Below are positions 54,156 through 62,585 of a stretch of DNA of 64,000 bases, piece by piece. The stretch is taken from positions 1 to 64,000 of the forward strand of contig JANXXI010000386.1 in assembly GCA_025350695.1 (NCBI GenBank), given 5' to 3'. This DNA comes from Acidobacteriota bacterium. GTDB taxonomy: Bacteria; Acidobacteriota; Terriglobia; Bryobacterales; Bryobacteraceae. A program made the translations under genes and the position numbers. Positions within the stretch are counted from its first letter, which is position 1. Every line of letters starts with the position of its first letter. The notes under the pieces are model-generated. The model was given only the letters and a program-made list of their open reading frames with translations, had not been told where the DNA came from and made no database searches.

Positions 54156-55705
54156 GCACCAACTGTCTTACGACTTACCGGCAGCACTCCTCGATTCGTG
54201 TTCTCGCTGAGCCACAATACATTCTCATACGTTTCAAAGTAAACTCCGTCGGAGTTGTCCCATTCATTCTGAAAGGCGAGGTCGATGTCGGACGGCGTAT
54301 CCACTCCGCGGTCTTCATTGTTCGGACTGGTAACTTGGAAGCCCGTAATCTGGCCCTCAGCCCCTTCGCGCACCACCCACCGGTTGGGGCATTTGCTGCC
54401 CAGTGGACCTTGGTAATCATCCAGGGGCCGCAATGGTTTGGGGTGCACAGCGTCGAAGGGGCACCCAGAGCCTTTGGCTTGCAATCCATTGTGAGCCACC
54501 ACGTAGCTTAAACCCAGGGATTGTTGTCCCCGGTCAATATTCGTTTGGGTCTGTTCGAAGAAGCCCGGAAGTGGCGAAGAATTGGAAGAAGTTCCGCTGG
54601 ACGTTTGATACCCGCCCGTTTCATTGATCCTTGGAAAGCCGTCCTGAATGAGCATGTAGCTGATCGCTTTACCGGGGAAGAGATCACGCAGAAGTTTCGT
54701 TTGCTCGTCGTAGAACGTGTAGAGCCCGGAAGGACGATACCCATCGGCTGCAAGGATTGCCGGGTTGCAGGCGCAGCCTTGTTCACAGCCTTTGGGCAAG
54801 CGGTTTTCATGAGAGAACAAGTTGGCTCCCGAAACTCGCATGTAGGCCAACGAGCGATACCAGTCGGCCCGAGTCTTGATGAATTTGGCAACTTCGGTGA
54901 GCATTGCCTGGTAAAGTTTTCTGTACGTCGCGTTAGTGGGATTTCCCAAATCCATCTTTACACCACAAGCGGAGCCCTGGGCGTCATCAGTGTCCTGTAG
55001 ATGCAGCCTGGGAACCCCGCCGCCACCGGCACTCCTAGCTGAATTGTCGGGGTTGGTGGAAAAGATCCAGTCCGGAGTTCCCTCGTTACCAGCCTTAATT
55101 CCCAGGCTAAACAGCTTACCGTGTTTCACTGCCTGGTCCATCTCACGCTGCAGAATGCTGAAATCGTAAACACCTTGCCTGGGATTCAAATCGTTCCATA
55201 GCGGGCGAATGAAAACGCCGGTGACGTTTGGGTTGCTTCAGGTAGAATCGAGGGTTGCCTGATAAGCGCCGCCTGTGCAAAATACTTTGCCGTTATCGCC
55301 GGCTAGAATTTGTATTGTACCGGCCGGGCATTTGCCTGCAACTTCGATGTTCCCGCGGTCAAGTGGGCTTAGCGTATACGTGCCTGACGGGGCGAACGGC
55401 ATTGGGCCAGTGAACTCGTTGGGACCGGAAGGATCGTAAGCTTTGCGAGCTGTACACATAGCGGGATAACCTTTCGAGCCATCCACGGGAATAATTGAAT
55501 CGGTGCGTGTGAGCTGTTCCCAACGGATGGTGTCGCCGCTGCGGATGTAGGTCACTTGAGGAGTGAACGACCCGTCGGGATTCACTTTGACAATATTGGT
55601 TCGCGGCTGGGCGAATACGAAAATACCGGTGAAGCAGAAGAGGGTGAGGAGCATCGCTGGGAACGTGAGGCCGCCGAGCTTGTACCAAGTTTTTTCAGAG
55701 CACAT
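53975..55705 (-). pseudogene. Secreted cupredoxin-like plus beta-galactosidase-like protein, broken by TGA and frameshift
   Basis: Two track ORFs (to 55238 and 55189-53975) share one frame and read as one protein. From the ATG at 55705 there is a signal peptide (MCSEKTWYKLGG...FAQPRT), a copper-protein-like part (SFTPQVTYIRSGDTIRWEQ) and then, after TGA at 55238-55240, SNPNVTGVFIRPLWNDLNPRQGVYDFSILQREMDQAVKHGK, which resembles glycoside hydrolase TIM barrels. The frame loses sense after TVGAWTEDL (~54150), and the TIGR03437-type end lies in another frame. At least two lesions, so not functional. Confidence 0.7.
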
Positions 55706-55746
55706 ACAGATAAGGATCTTATCAAGTTTTGGGACAACGGTTGATG

Positions 55747-56653
55747 CTACCGAAACTCTGCTACATTGTCCGCCACCCACTCACGGAACGCGCGCGGGGG
55801 CGTTCCGGTGATCTCTGAAACTGTGGACGTAACAAATGCAGGTTGGCCCGCAGCGGCAGCCCAGGCGTCAAGCAACATTTTCGCTACCAACGGAGGGAAA
55901 GAAGCCGGCAACTCACTGAGCCATTCCTCGGGCGTTATCTCTTCGATGCGCAAGGCCCGACCGAGCCCGTGGCCGATGGTGGCAATCTGGTCGAATTGGT
56001 TCAGGGATTCAGGCCCGGTCAGAACATACTCCGCCCCGGCGTGTCCGACCCCACATAACGTGCGGACAGCGACTGCGGCGATATCCCGCTCGTCGATCGG
56101 GGCTGTGGGAACGGCGAGATACGGCCAACGCACAACATCGCCGGCTTTAATCTGGGGCGCCCACCAACCCAGGGCATTTGACGCCAACATTCCGGGTTGC
56201 AGATACGTCCACTGGAGTCCTGACTTTTCAATCAGCCGCTCGTATTGCTCGGTTCGCGCGCGGGATGGGTTGGGCTGTTGGAACAGGGGATGCGCCGTTT
56301 TGATCGGAGCGGAGAGGAATACAATGCGGCGGGCGTACTTCGCGATGCGGTCTAAAACGGGAGCGAAGGTGTCCGCCCGGCGAGACCCAGACCATGAACA
56401 CCGTATCGATCCCGTCGAGGCACGTATCTAGAGTTTTGGGAATGGTGAGGTCTGCTCTCATCACATCCACTTGCGGCGGCAACGCCGCAGTGCTGGGGTT
56501 ACGTGCAAGCGCCCGGATTTGTACACCGGTAGCCGCTAGTTGAGAGACCACATGGCGGCCGATATTGCCGGTAGCGCCGATGATGAGGATACGATTGTGC
56601 AAGATGTCTTTTGCCGGATTGTCATGGAATTGTATCAAACGGCTCGTCACCAC
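55747..56653 (-). pseudogene. NmrA/SDR-type NAD(P)-binding protein, frameshifted
   Basis: Two track ORFs in different frames make one protein. The first (GTG at 56653) has the Rossmann motif ILIIGATGNIGRHVVSQLAATGVQIRALARNP and runs to DTVFMVWVS. Then the correct continuation (ADTFAPVLDRIAKYARRIVFLSAPIKTAHPLFQ...GLQWTYLQPGMLASNALGWWAPQIKAGD...DERDIAAVAVRTL) is in another frame, ending at 55747. The shift is near 56375. It may be a pseudogene or a sequencing error. Divergent from the PPC gene, 11 bp apart. Confidence 0.82.
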
Positions 56654-56664
56654 ATAATAGTGGA

Positions 56665-57207
56665 ATGCAGAAACTCCTCTTCTTATTGGCGCTGTGCATC
56701 CTTTCGCTCTCAGCCCAGCGCACCCGCGTGGAAATCACGAAGCCAACCACGCCGAAGGACGACGCCAAGCCTAACAGCGTGGACGTGCCCGATGTCTACG
56801 CAGTCACCGGAAAGTTCGACCGTGTTGTAACCCTACGATTCAAGTTCGACACGGACCTGCTTAGTGGTCTTGAGAAGATGGTGAAGGAGCAGAATATCAA
56901 GAACGCCGTTTTTCTTTCCGGCGTCGGATCGTTGCGCGGCTATCACGTTCACTCCGTCAGCAACCGCACCTTTCCATCGAAGAACGTGTTCTGGAAAGAC
57001 CCAACATCGCCCGCGGACATCATTTCCGTTAACGGTTATGTGATTGACGGAAAGATCCATGCCCACATGACTCTGTCCACCGGTGACAAGTCGTTTGGAG
57101 GCCATATCGAACCGGGCAACAGCGTTTTCACTTTTGCGATTTTGACTCTGGGCGTTCTTGATTCCGGCGCGGATCTGAGCCGGATGGATGACAAGACTTA
57201 CCGTTAA
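56665..57207 (+). CDS. Secreted PPC (DUF296) domain protein
   Basis: 180 aa from the ATG at 56665 (MQKLLFLLALCILSLSAQRT), a clear signal peptide; the track start is 54 bp earlier. The rest is a PPC/DUF296 domain: DRVVTLRFKFDTDLLSGLEKMVKEQNIKNAVFLSGVGSLRGYHVH, IHAHMTLSTGDKSFGGHIEPGNSVFTFAIL. The HxH and GGH motifs are kept. Most PPC proteins are cytosolic or DNA-linked (AT-hook proteins in plants), so export is unusual. Function unknown. Confidence 0.85.
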   Translation: MQKLLFLLALCILSLSAQRTRVEITKPTTPKDDAKPNSVDVPDVYAVTGKFDRVVTLRFKFDTDLLSGLEKMVKEQNIKNAVFLSGVGSLRGYHVHSVSNRTFPSKNVFWKDPTSPADIISVNGYVIDGKIHAHMTLSTGDKSFGGHIEPGNSVFTFAILTLGVLDSGADLSRMDDKTYR

Positions 57208-57314
57208 TCGAGCTTATCTTCGTCCTGATACCGGATCGCAAGGATAGAGAGAATAGCCGCAGCCAAAACGGCGGCCGTTACCTTCGAACTTAGGACGGCA
57301 AGTAAGAATGACAC
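57204..57314 (-). CDS. Candidate small membrane ORF (36 aa)
   Basis: A GTG at 57314 (or 57335) gives VLSSKVTAAVLAAAILSILAIRYQDEDKLD, one TM helix with a charged tail. The stop overlaps the stop of the PPC gene on the other strand. No clear ribosome site. A weak call listed because it is the only coherent frame in this gap. Confidence 0.25.
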   Translation of the reverse strand: MSFLLAVLSSKVTAAVLAAAILSILAIRYQDEDKLD

Positions 57315-57438
57315 GACCCGATTCTGTCCTACCACCGTGCAGTGAACATGTGTCGGCCGTATCAAAACTATTTGGTTTAGGACCAGTACCCCTTAATGGC
57401 TGAGAGAATAAAGCACACCTAACGCCACTATCTTTGAA

Positions 57439-57876
57439 GTGGGGCTACTTTCCATAATCGACGATTTCCGGAACAGGGGCCGCCTGCGGAAATGGACTCA
57501 AAGTGCGGCGTTGGGCCGGCATGCCGAAGATCTTACCCATCGCTACCTCCAAGCCAAAGGAATGCAGGTAGTTGCTAGAAATTGGCGAGTGCTGGGGGGG
57601 CGCGGCGAGGTCGATTTGGTCGCTTGGGACAATGGAGTGCTGGTCTTTGTGGAAGTAAAAGCCCTCCGAACGGATGAGTACGGCTCCCCTGATCGCGCCG
57701 TAACCCGTGAAAAAATCTACCGCATCGGCTGCGCCGCTCGGGAGTACTTGCGCCGCGCGGAGCTCGAATCCACCCCTGTCCGTTTCGATGTGGCCAGCAT
57801 TGTGTTATTGCCGGAACCGTTTATGGAATACAACAAAGATGCATTCATGCCATTTCAACGAGGGGCGCATCGCTGA
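57439..57876 (+). CDS. YraN family (UPF0102) nuclease-like protein
   Basis: 145 aa from a GTG. The YraN/UPF0102 signature is complete: ALGRHAEDLTHRYLQAKGMQVVARNWR, GRGEVDLVAWDNGVLVFVEVKALRTDEYG. These are the restriction-endonuclease-like E...D...EVK residues. Role poorly known; often near DNA repair or ribosome genes, but here it precedes galT by 32 bp. Confidence 0.92.
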   Translation: MGLLSIIDDFRNRGRLRKWTQSAALGRHAEDLTHRYLQAKGMQVVARNWRVLGGRGEVDLVAWDNGVLVFVEVKALRTDEYGSPDRAVTREKIYRIGCAAREYLRRAELESTPVRFDVASIVLLPEPFMEYNKDAFMPFQRGAHR

Positions 57877-57908
57877 AATGGAGCCCAGCCCAAGTATAAT
57901 TAAAACTC

Positions 57909-58904
57909 ATGCCCGAGCTTCGCAAGGACCCAATCACTGGACGGTGGGTTATTATTTCCACCGACCGCGCCCGCAGGCCAACCGACTTCCTTAAACAATC
58001 CGTAAAGATTGAAGGCAGTCGCTTTTGCCCGTTTTGTCCCGGCCACGAGGACAAAACGCCGCAAGAAGTCTTAGCTTTCCGTCACGGTGGAGAGCCAAAC
58101 TCCCCAGGCTGGTCCTTCCGCGTTGTTCCAAACAAATTCCCTGCCCTGCGCGTGGAAGGCGAGATGGACCGTCAAGGCGAAGGCCTCTACGACAAAATGA
58201 ACGGCGTCGGAGCGCATGAAGTCCTGATTGAATCGCCTGACCACAACGCCACGCTTGCCACCATGGATGAGCGTCAAGTCGCCAATCTGCTATGGGGTTT
58301 TCGAGACCGCATGTTGGATTTGAAGAAGGATTCACGCCTTCGCTACGTGCTCCTGTTCAAGAATCACGGAGAGCCAGCCGGAGCCTCGCTCGAACATTGC
58401 CATTCCCAGTTGATTGCCCTCCCCATCGTCCCCAAGCGTGTCGAGGAGGAACTGCAAGGAGCCAAGCGCTATTTCGACTTCCGCGAGCGATGCGTCTATT
58501 GCGACATCGTTCAACAGGAGTTGGCCAGCGCCACGCGGATGGTAATTGAAACTCCGGAGTTCGTCTCCATTTGTCCATTCGCCGCCAGATTCCCATTTGA
58601 AACCTGGATCATTCCCCGCAGACATGGTTCACACTTTGAGACGATCCAGGAAAAAGAAATCCACAACCTGGCCTGGGTGTTGAAATCCACGCTGCAAAAG
58701 ATGGATAAGGCTCTGGAAATGCCTGCTTACAATATGATCATCCACACCGCCCCATTGCAGGATGCTCCGATTGATTCCTATCACTGGCACATCGAAGTAA
58801 TTCCTAAACTGACTCGGGTTGCAGGATTCGAATGGGGCAGTGGTTTTTATATCAACCCGACTCCTCCTGAAGAATCAGCGCGGTACTTGCGTGGCAACGT
58901 TTAA
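57909..58904 (+). CDS. galT: Galactose-1-phosphate uridylyltransferase
   Basis: 331 aa. The N-terminus PELRKDPITGRWVIISTDRARRPTDF and the zinc site CPFCPGHE fit GalT, and the HIT-like active site HCHSQ is preceded by NHGEPAGASLEH. Second domain: IVQQE...CPFAARFPFETWIIPRRHGSHFE. It exchanges UDP between UDP-glucose and galactose-1-phosphate (Leloir pathway). galK/galE are not in the window. Confidence 0.94.
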   Translation: MPELRKDPITGRWVIISTDRARRPTDFLKQSVKIEGSRFCPFCPGHEDKTPQEVLAFRHGGEPNSPGWSFRVVPNKFPALRVEGEMDRQGEGLYDKMNGVGAHEVLIESPDHNATLATMDERQVANLLWGFRDRMLDLKKDSRLRYVLLFKNHGEPAGASLEHCHSQLIALPIVPKRVEEELQGAKRYFDFRERCVYCDIVQQELASATRMVIETPEFVSICPFAARFPFETWIIPRRHGSHFETIQEKEIHNLAWVLKSTLQKMDKALEMPAYNMIIHTAPLQDAPIDSYHWHIEVIPKLTRVAGFEWGSGFYINPTPPEESARYLRGNV

Positions 58905-58956
58905 ATTCGAGTTCCAGTACTGCCCAAACGTCACGAAACAGCTACACTAGACCCTT

Positions 58957-59577
58957 ATGGATGTTTTCACCGGCAATATGGGCTGGATTGAGGTCGTATG
59001 CGGCCCCATGTTTTCAGGCAAGAGCGAAGAGCTGATTCGCCGCCTTCGCAGAGCCAGAATTGCCAGGAAGCGGGTTCAGGTTTTTAAGCCTGTCATTGAC
59101 GACCGCTACTCGGAATACGAGATCGTTTCTCATTCGGATACTCGCATTGAGGCCGAAGTGGTTAACAACGCCAAGGAAATTCTAACGAAGCTGGATTGGC
59201 GTACCGAAGTTGTCGGTATCGACGAAGCTAACTTCATGGGCCCGGAGTTGGTTGAGATTGCCCAACAATTGGCCGATACGGGGAAGAAAGTTCTGGTTGC
59301 AGGATTGGATACAGATTATCTTGGCCGCCCGTTTCCTCCCATGCCCGATCTGCTAGCGGTGGCGGAATCGATCACTAAAACGCTTGCCATTTGCATGCGC
59401 TGCGGTAATCCGGCGAAGCATACGCAGCGGTTGAGTGGCAGCGAAGATCTTATCGTTGTGGGTGCGGGTGGGATGTATGAGGCGCGCTGCCGCCGATGTT
59501 TTGAAGCCGGAATTCCGAAGCAGGAAACGTTCGATTTTCTGAGTCCTAAGCAGAGGACAGCAACCGCATCCGCGTAG
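58957..59577 (+). CDS. tdk: Thymidine kinase
   Basis: 206 aa. P-loop GPMFSGKSEELIRRLRR at ~14-30, the lasso/active-site region GIDEANFMGPELVEIAQQL, and a four-Cys zinc site (CMRCG ... CRRCF). Type II Tdk that salvages thymidine. It starts 52 bp after galT. A REPIN-like inverted repeat follows at 59655. Confidence 0.95.
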   Translation: MDVFTGNMGWIEVVCGPMFSGKSEELIRRLRRARIARKRVQVFKPVIDDRYSEYEIVSHSDTRIEAEVVNNAKEILTKLDWRTEVVGIDEANFMGPELVEIAQQLADTGKKVLVAGLDTDYLGRPFPPMPDLLAVAESITKTLAICMRCGNPAKHTQRLSGSEDLIVVGAGGMYEARCRRCFEAGIPKQETFDFLSPKQRTATASA

Positions 59578-59654
59578 TCCCCTAAGCAAGCCCCAACACT
59601 GCTCACTTAGGTTCCAAACGTGACTAGCGCTCCTGTCCAAACGGGCATTTTCGA

Positions 59655-59740
59655 CTAGACCCCGATGCAAATCGGGGGATTGTTCGAAGTCCTACAACAT
59701 GACCTGGTTCGGACAAATCCCCGATTGTCATCGGGGCTAG
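59655..59740. repeat. REPIN-like nested inverted repeat
   Basis: Each half contains a small palindrome (CCCCGAT...ATCGGGG), and the two halves pair with each other over ~33 bp (CTAGACCCCGATGC... with ...CATCGGGGCTAG, TTCGAA with TTCGG). This is the layout of a REP doublet, two palindromes in inverse order. It lies between the convergent tdk and NTF2-like genes and could also stop transcription from both sides. Confidence 0.8.
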
Positions 59741-59748
59741 ATTGATTG

Positions 59749-60171
59749 TTAACTGGTGTGATCCAGAATAATCTTCCACCCCGCCGAAGTCTTCTTGAAG
59801 ATCAAATTGAAGATTCCGTCTTTATCGCCGCCACCGACCTGGCTTCGCGTCAGGAAGAACTTTCCCAGCACGGAAGCGTGCTCGGCCCCGAGCATCCGAA
59901 CTTCTAGAATCTCGAAACGGAGCGTCCCCATGTTCTCCTTCGTGGGATATCGCTTTTTGTAATCAGCGAGAACGGAGGCGTGCCCTCGCGTGACACTCTT
60001 GCCGACAAAAGTGGTCAGTGCACTGGCTTCGTAGCCGTTCATAAATGAATCCACATCGCCCCGATTCCAGTCCACTACCTGCTTGTCCAGTACCTTCTTA
60101 ATGTCATCCACGGCCGGTTGCGCCAACGCCAGCAGACTCATCAAAATGAAGAGGAGAATTCCTTTACCCAT
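59749..60171 (-). CDS. NTF2/SnoaL-like (DUF4440-type) secreted protein
   Basis: 140 aa, signal peptide ~1-18 (ending ALA). A single NTF2-like fold: VDDIKKVLDKQVVDWNRGDVDSFMNGYEAS, FVGKSVTRGHASVLADYKKRYP, GIFNLIFKKTSAGWKIILDHTS. Ligand unknown. Convergent with tdk across the inverted repeat; divergent from glcE, 28 bp apart. Confidence 0.85.
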   Translation of the reverse strand: MGKGILLFILMSLLALAQPAVDDIKKVLDKQVVDWNRGDVDSFMNGYEASALTTFVGKSVTRGHASVLADYKKRYPTKENMGTLRFEILEVRMLGAEHASVLGKFFLTRSQVGGGDKDGIFNLIFKKTSAGWKIILDHTS

Positions 60172-60199
60172 AGTGCTTCAATTATACTGGTGAATCAGC

Positions 60200-61312
60200 T
60201 TGCCAATTCTTCCCCAATCCCCCGAAGACCTTGCTTCCGCCTTGGCCCAGGCTGCCGCGAAGAAGCAATCCATCCGTATTTACGGAGGCGATTCCAAACG
60301 AATCATGGGCGGCCCAATTTCGCCCGCCGATGCCGAGATATCTACCAGCCAGCTGCGACGTGTTCTGGCCTATGAGCCAAGCGACCTGACAATCAGCGTC
60401 GAAGCAGGCATGCCTGTCGGCGAGTTGAATCGTCTATTGGCCGACAAAGAGCAGATGCTTCCGCTTGACCCGCCCTTCACCGATAGCGGCACTATCGCCG
60501 GTACCCTGGCCGCAAGCTTAAGCGGACCACGACGACGACTTTACGGCAGTGCTCGCGATCTTATCATCGGTATGAAGTACGCGACACTCGAAGGGAAAAT
60601 CGTGCAGTCCGGCGGCATGGTTGTGAAGAATGTTGCCGGGCTCGATACAGCGAAATTGATGGTCGGTAGTTGGGGAACCTTGGCCGCAATTGCCGTGATC
60701 AACTTCAAGGTCCTGCCCAAACCAGCTTACTCCAAGACCTTCTTAATGCAATTCGATTCGGCGCAAGCTGCAATCGTCAAACGAAACGGCATCCTGAACA
60801 GCGTGTTGCAACCGGCGGCGATTGACATGTTGAATCCCGCGGGGGCGGCGCGGCTGGGGCTCAGTGGTTTCTTGCTTGCCGTGCAAGCCGTGGGGAGCGC
60901 AACCGTAGTTGCGCGCTATACCGCCGAGTTAACCGGAAGTCAAAGTTTGGATGGGGAACAGGAGCTTGCCTTGTGGGGCAAGATTCGCGAATTCGCACCC
61001 AACTTCATGACCGAAAATCCTCAAGGTCTGGTGGCCAAAATCCCTCGGACTTTGGAAGAAATCGAAGGGATCCTAAGATTGCCGCAACCAGTGTTGGCCC
61101 GTGCCGGGGCTGGCGTCTGCTATGCGGCGTTCAACGACCCTGCCGCTTCCCTGTCCCCCGGCGCAATCATCGAATACTCGGCCGAACAGGCCCGGAACAA
61201 ACTTCCGCTTTGGCCCGCGCCCGGAATCGACTTCAAACTCATGCAGAATCTGAAGGGCCTGTTTGACCCCAACCATCTTCTGAACCAAGGACGACTCTAT
61301 GGCCGTATCTGA
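60200..61312 (+). CDS. glcE: Glycolate oxidase FAD-binding subunit GlcE
   Basis: 370 aa from a TTG start. FAD-binding-4 motifs: SIRIYGGDSKRIMGG, LTISVEAGMPVGELNRLLAD, DSGTIAGTLAASLSGPRRRLYGSARDLIIGMKYATLEGKIVQSGG. A GlcE-like C-terminal part follows. It should form a membrane-linked complex with GlcD and GlcF that oxidises glycolate or a related 2-hydroxyacid. glcD is not next to it. It overlaps glcF by 14 bp. Confidence 0.88.
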   Translation: MPILPQSPEDLASALAQAAAKKQSIRIYGGDSKRIMGGPISPADAEISTSQLRRVLAYEPSDLTISVEAGMPVGELNRLLADKEQMLPLDPPFTDSGTIAGTLAASLSGPRRRLYGSARDLIIGMKYATLEGKIVQSGGMVVKNVAGLDTAKLMVGSWGTLAAIAVINFKVLPKPAYSKTFLMQFDSAQAAIVKRNGILNSVLQPAAIDMLNPAGAARLGLSGFLLAVQAVGSATVVARYTAELTGSQSLDGEQELALWGKIREFAPNFMTENPQGLVAKIPRTLEEIEGILRLPQPVLARAGAGVCYAAFNDPAASLSPGAIIEYSAEQARNKLPLWPAPGIDFKLMQNLKGLFDPNHLLNQGRLYGRI

Positions 61313-62585
61313 GGCTCCAAAACAAGCTGATCTTGACCGCTGTGTTCACTGCGGATTGTGCCTGAACTCCTGCCCTACGTATCGTGAACTGGGCCTGGAA
61401 ATGGATTCGCCGCGAGGACGCATCTATCAAATGGTGCAGGTGACGACGGGCAAAGCGGAGATCACCGAATCATACCAGGAACACATCGAACTTTGCCTTG
61501 CTTGCCGAGCCTGTGAAACGGCCTGCCCTTCCGGCGTCCAGTATGGCCGGTTGGTGGAAGCCGCTCGCGCCCATATCGAACAGAACATAGACCGGCCGTG
61601 GCATGTGAACATGTTGCGCCAGTTTGTGTTCGGCCACTTGCTGCAAACTCCGTTCTTGTTGAAGATCGCTGGATACGGCCTTTATTTTTATCAGGCATCC
61701 GGATTGCAGGGCCTTATCCGGAGCTCGGGATTACTGAAGAGCATGGGCAAGCTGGGAGAGTTGGAATCGTTATCCCCCGGGGCCGAACCTCCATTCTTCT
61801 TCGACCAAATCGGCAAAGTATTTCCCTCCGAAGGCGCCCGCAAACATCGCGTGGCATTTCTGGGCGGTTGCATCGCCAACGTTAGTTTCGCCCGTTTGAA
61901 TGAGGCCACTATTCGCGTGCTGCAGAAGAATGGATGCGAAGTGATCGTTCCCGCCGGGCAGGGATGCTGCGGGGCACTGCACGTCCATTCCGGCTTGAAG
62001 GACATGGCCCGTGAACTGGCCCGCAAAAATATCGACGCCGTTCCGGCCGATAGCTTCGACGCAATCATCACCAACGCCGCGGGCTGCGGTTCCACTCTAA
62101 AAGAGTACGATGAGCTTCTGGAGCACGATTCGGCATATTACGAAAAATCGAAGAAGTTCATAGCGAAGATGAAGGACGTCACTGAATTCCTCGCGGCCAT
62201 CGATTTGAATCCGAACATGGGGAAGCTCGAAACCAGCATCACCTATCAGGATTCCTGCCACTTGGCTCATGGTCAAAAGATCCGCACCGCGCCGCGTAAG
62301 TTGTTAAACGCGGTTCCCGGAGTCACCTTCAAAGAGATGCCGCTATCGGATCTATGCTGCGGAAGCGCCGGAATCTACAACGTGGTCCATTCGGAAATGG
62401 CCAGCCAGCTACTCGAAAACAAGATGGTCTACGTTAATGGGACAAAGGCCGATTGGATCGTCACGGCCAACCCAGGCTGCATGATTCAGTTGCAGGCGGG
62501 GGCGGCGAAGCACGGATCGAATCAGCCAGTGTATCACGTCGTCGAAGTGCTTGACCAGGCTTATCGCCGTTTTGGCGGTAAATAG
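61299..62585 (+). CDS. glcF: Glycolate oxidase iron-sulfur subunit GlcF
   Basis: 428 aa. Two [4Fe-4S] sites (CVHCGLCLNSCPTYRE at ~16-31 and CLACRACETACPSG at ~67-80) and two CCG domains (GCCGALHVHSG, LCCGSAGIYNVV). Typical GlcF that passes electrons from the flavin subunits to quinone. The 3' end overlaps the convergent esterase gene by 25 bp. Confidence 0.93.
   Translation: MAVSEAPKQADLDRCVHCGLCLNSCPTYRELGLEMDSPRGRIYQMVQVTTGKAEITESYQEHIELCLACRACETACPSGVQYGRLVEAARAHIEQNIDRPWHVNMLRQFVFGHLLQTPFLLKIAGYGLYFYQASGLQGLIRSSGLLKSMGKLGELESLSPGAEPPFFFDQIGKVFPSEGARKHRVAFLGGCIANVSFARLNEATIRVLQKNGCEVIVPAGQGCCGALHVHSGLKDMARELARKNIDAVPADSFDAIITNAAGCGSTLKEYDELLEHDSAYYEKSKKFIAKMKDVTEFLAAIDLNPNMGKLETSITYQDSCHLAHGQKIRTAPRKLLNAVPGVTFKEMPLSDLCCGSAGIYNVVHSEMASQLLENKMVYVNGTKADWIVTANPGCMIQLQAGAAKHGSNQPVYHVVEVLDQAYRRFGGK

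Noticed and set aside
55238-55240. TGA in the cupredoxin/glycosidase gene as selenocysteine
   Set aside because: No redox context; other lesions in the same gene show decay.
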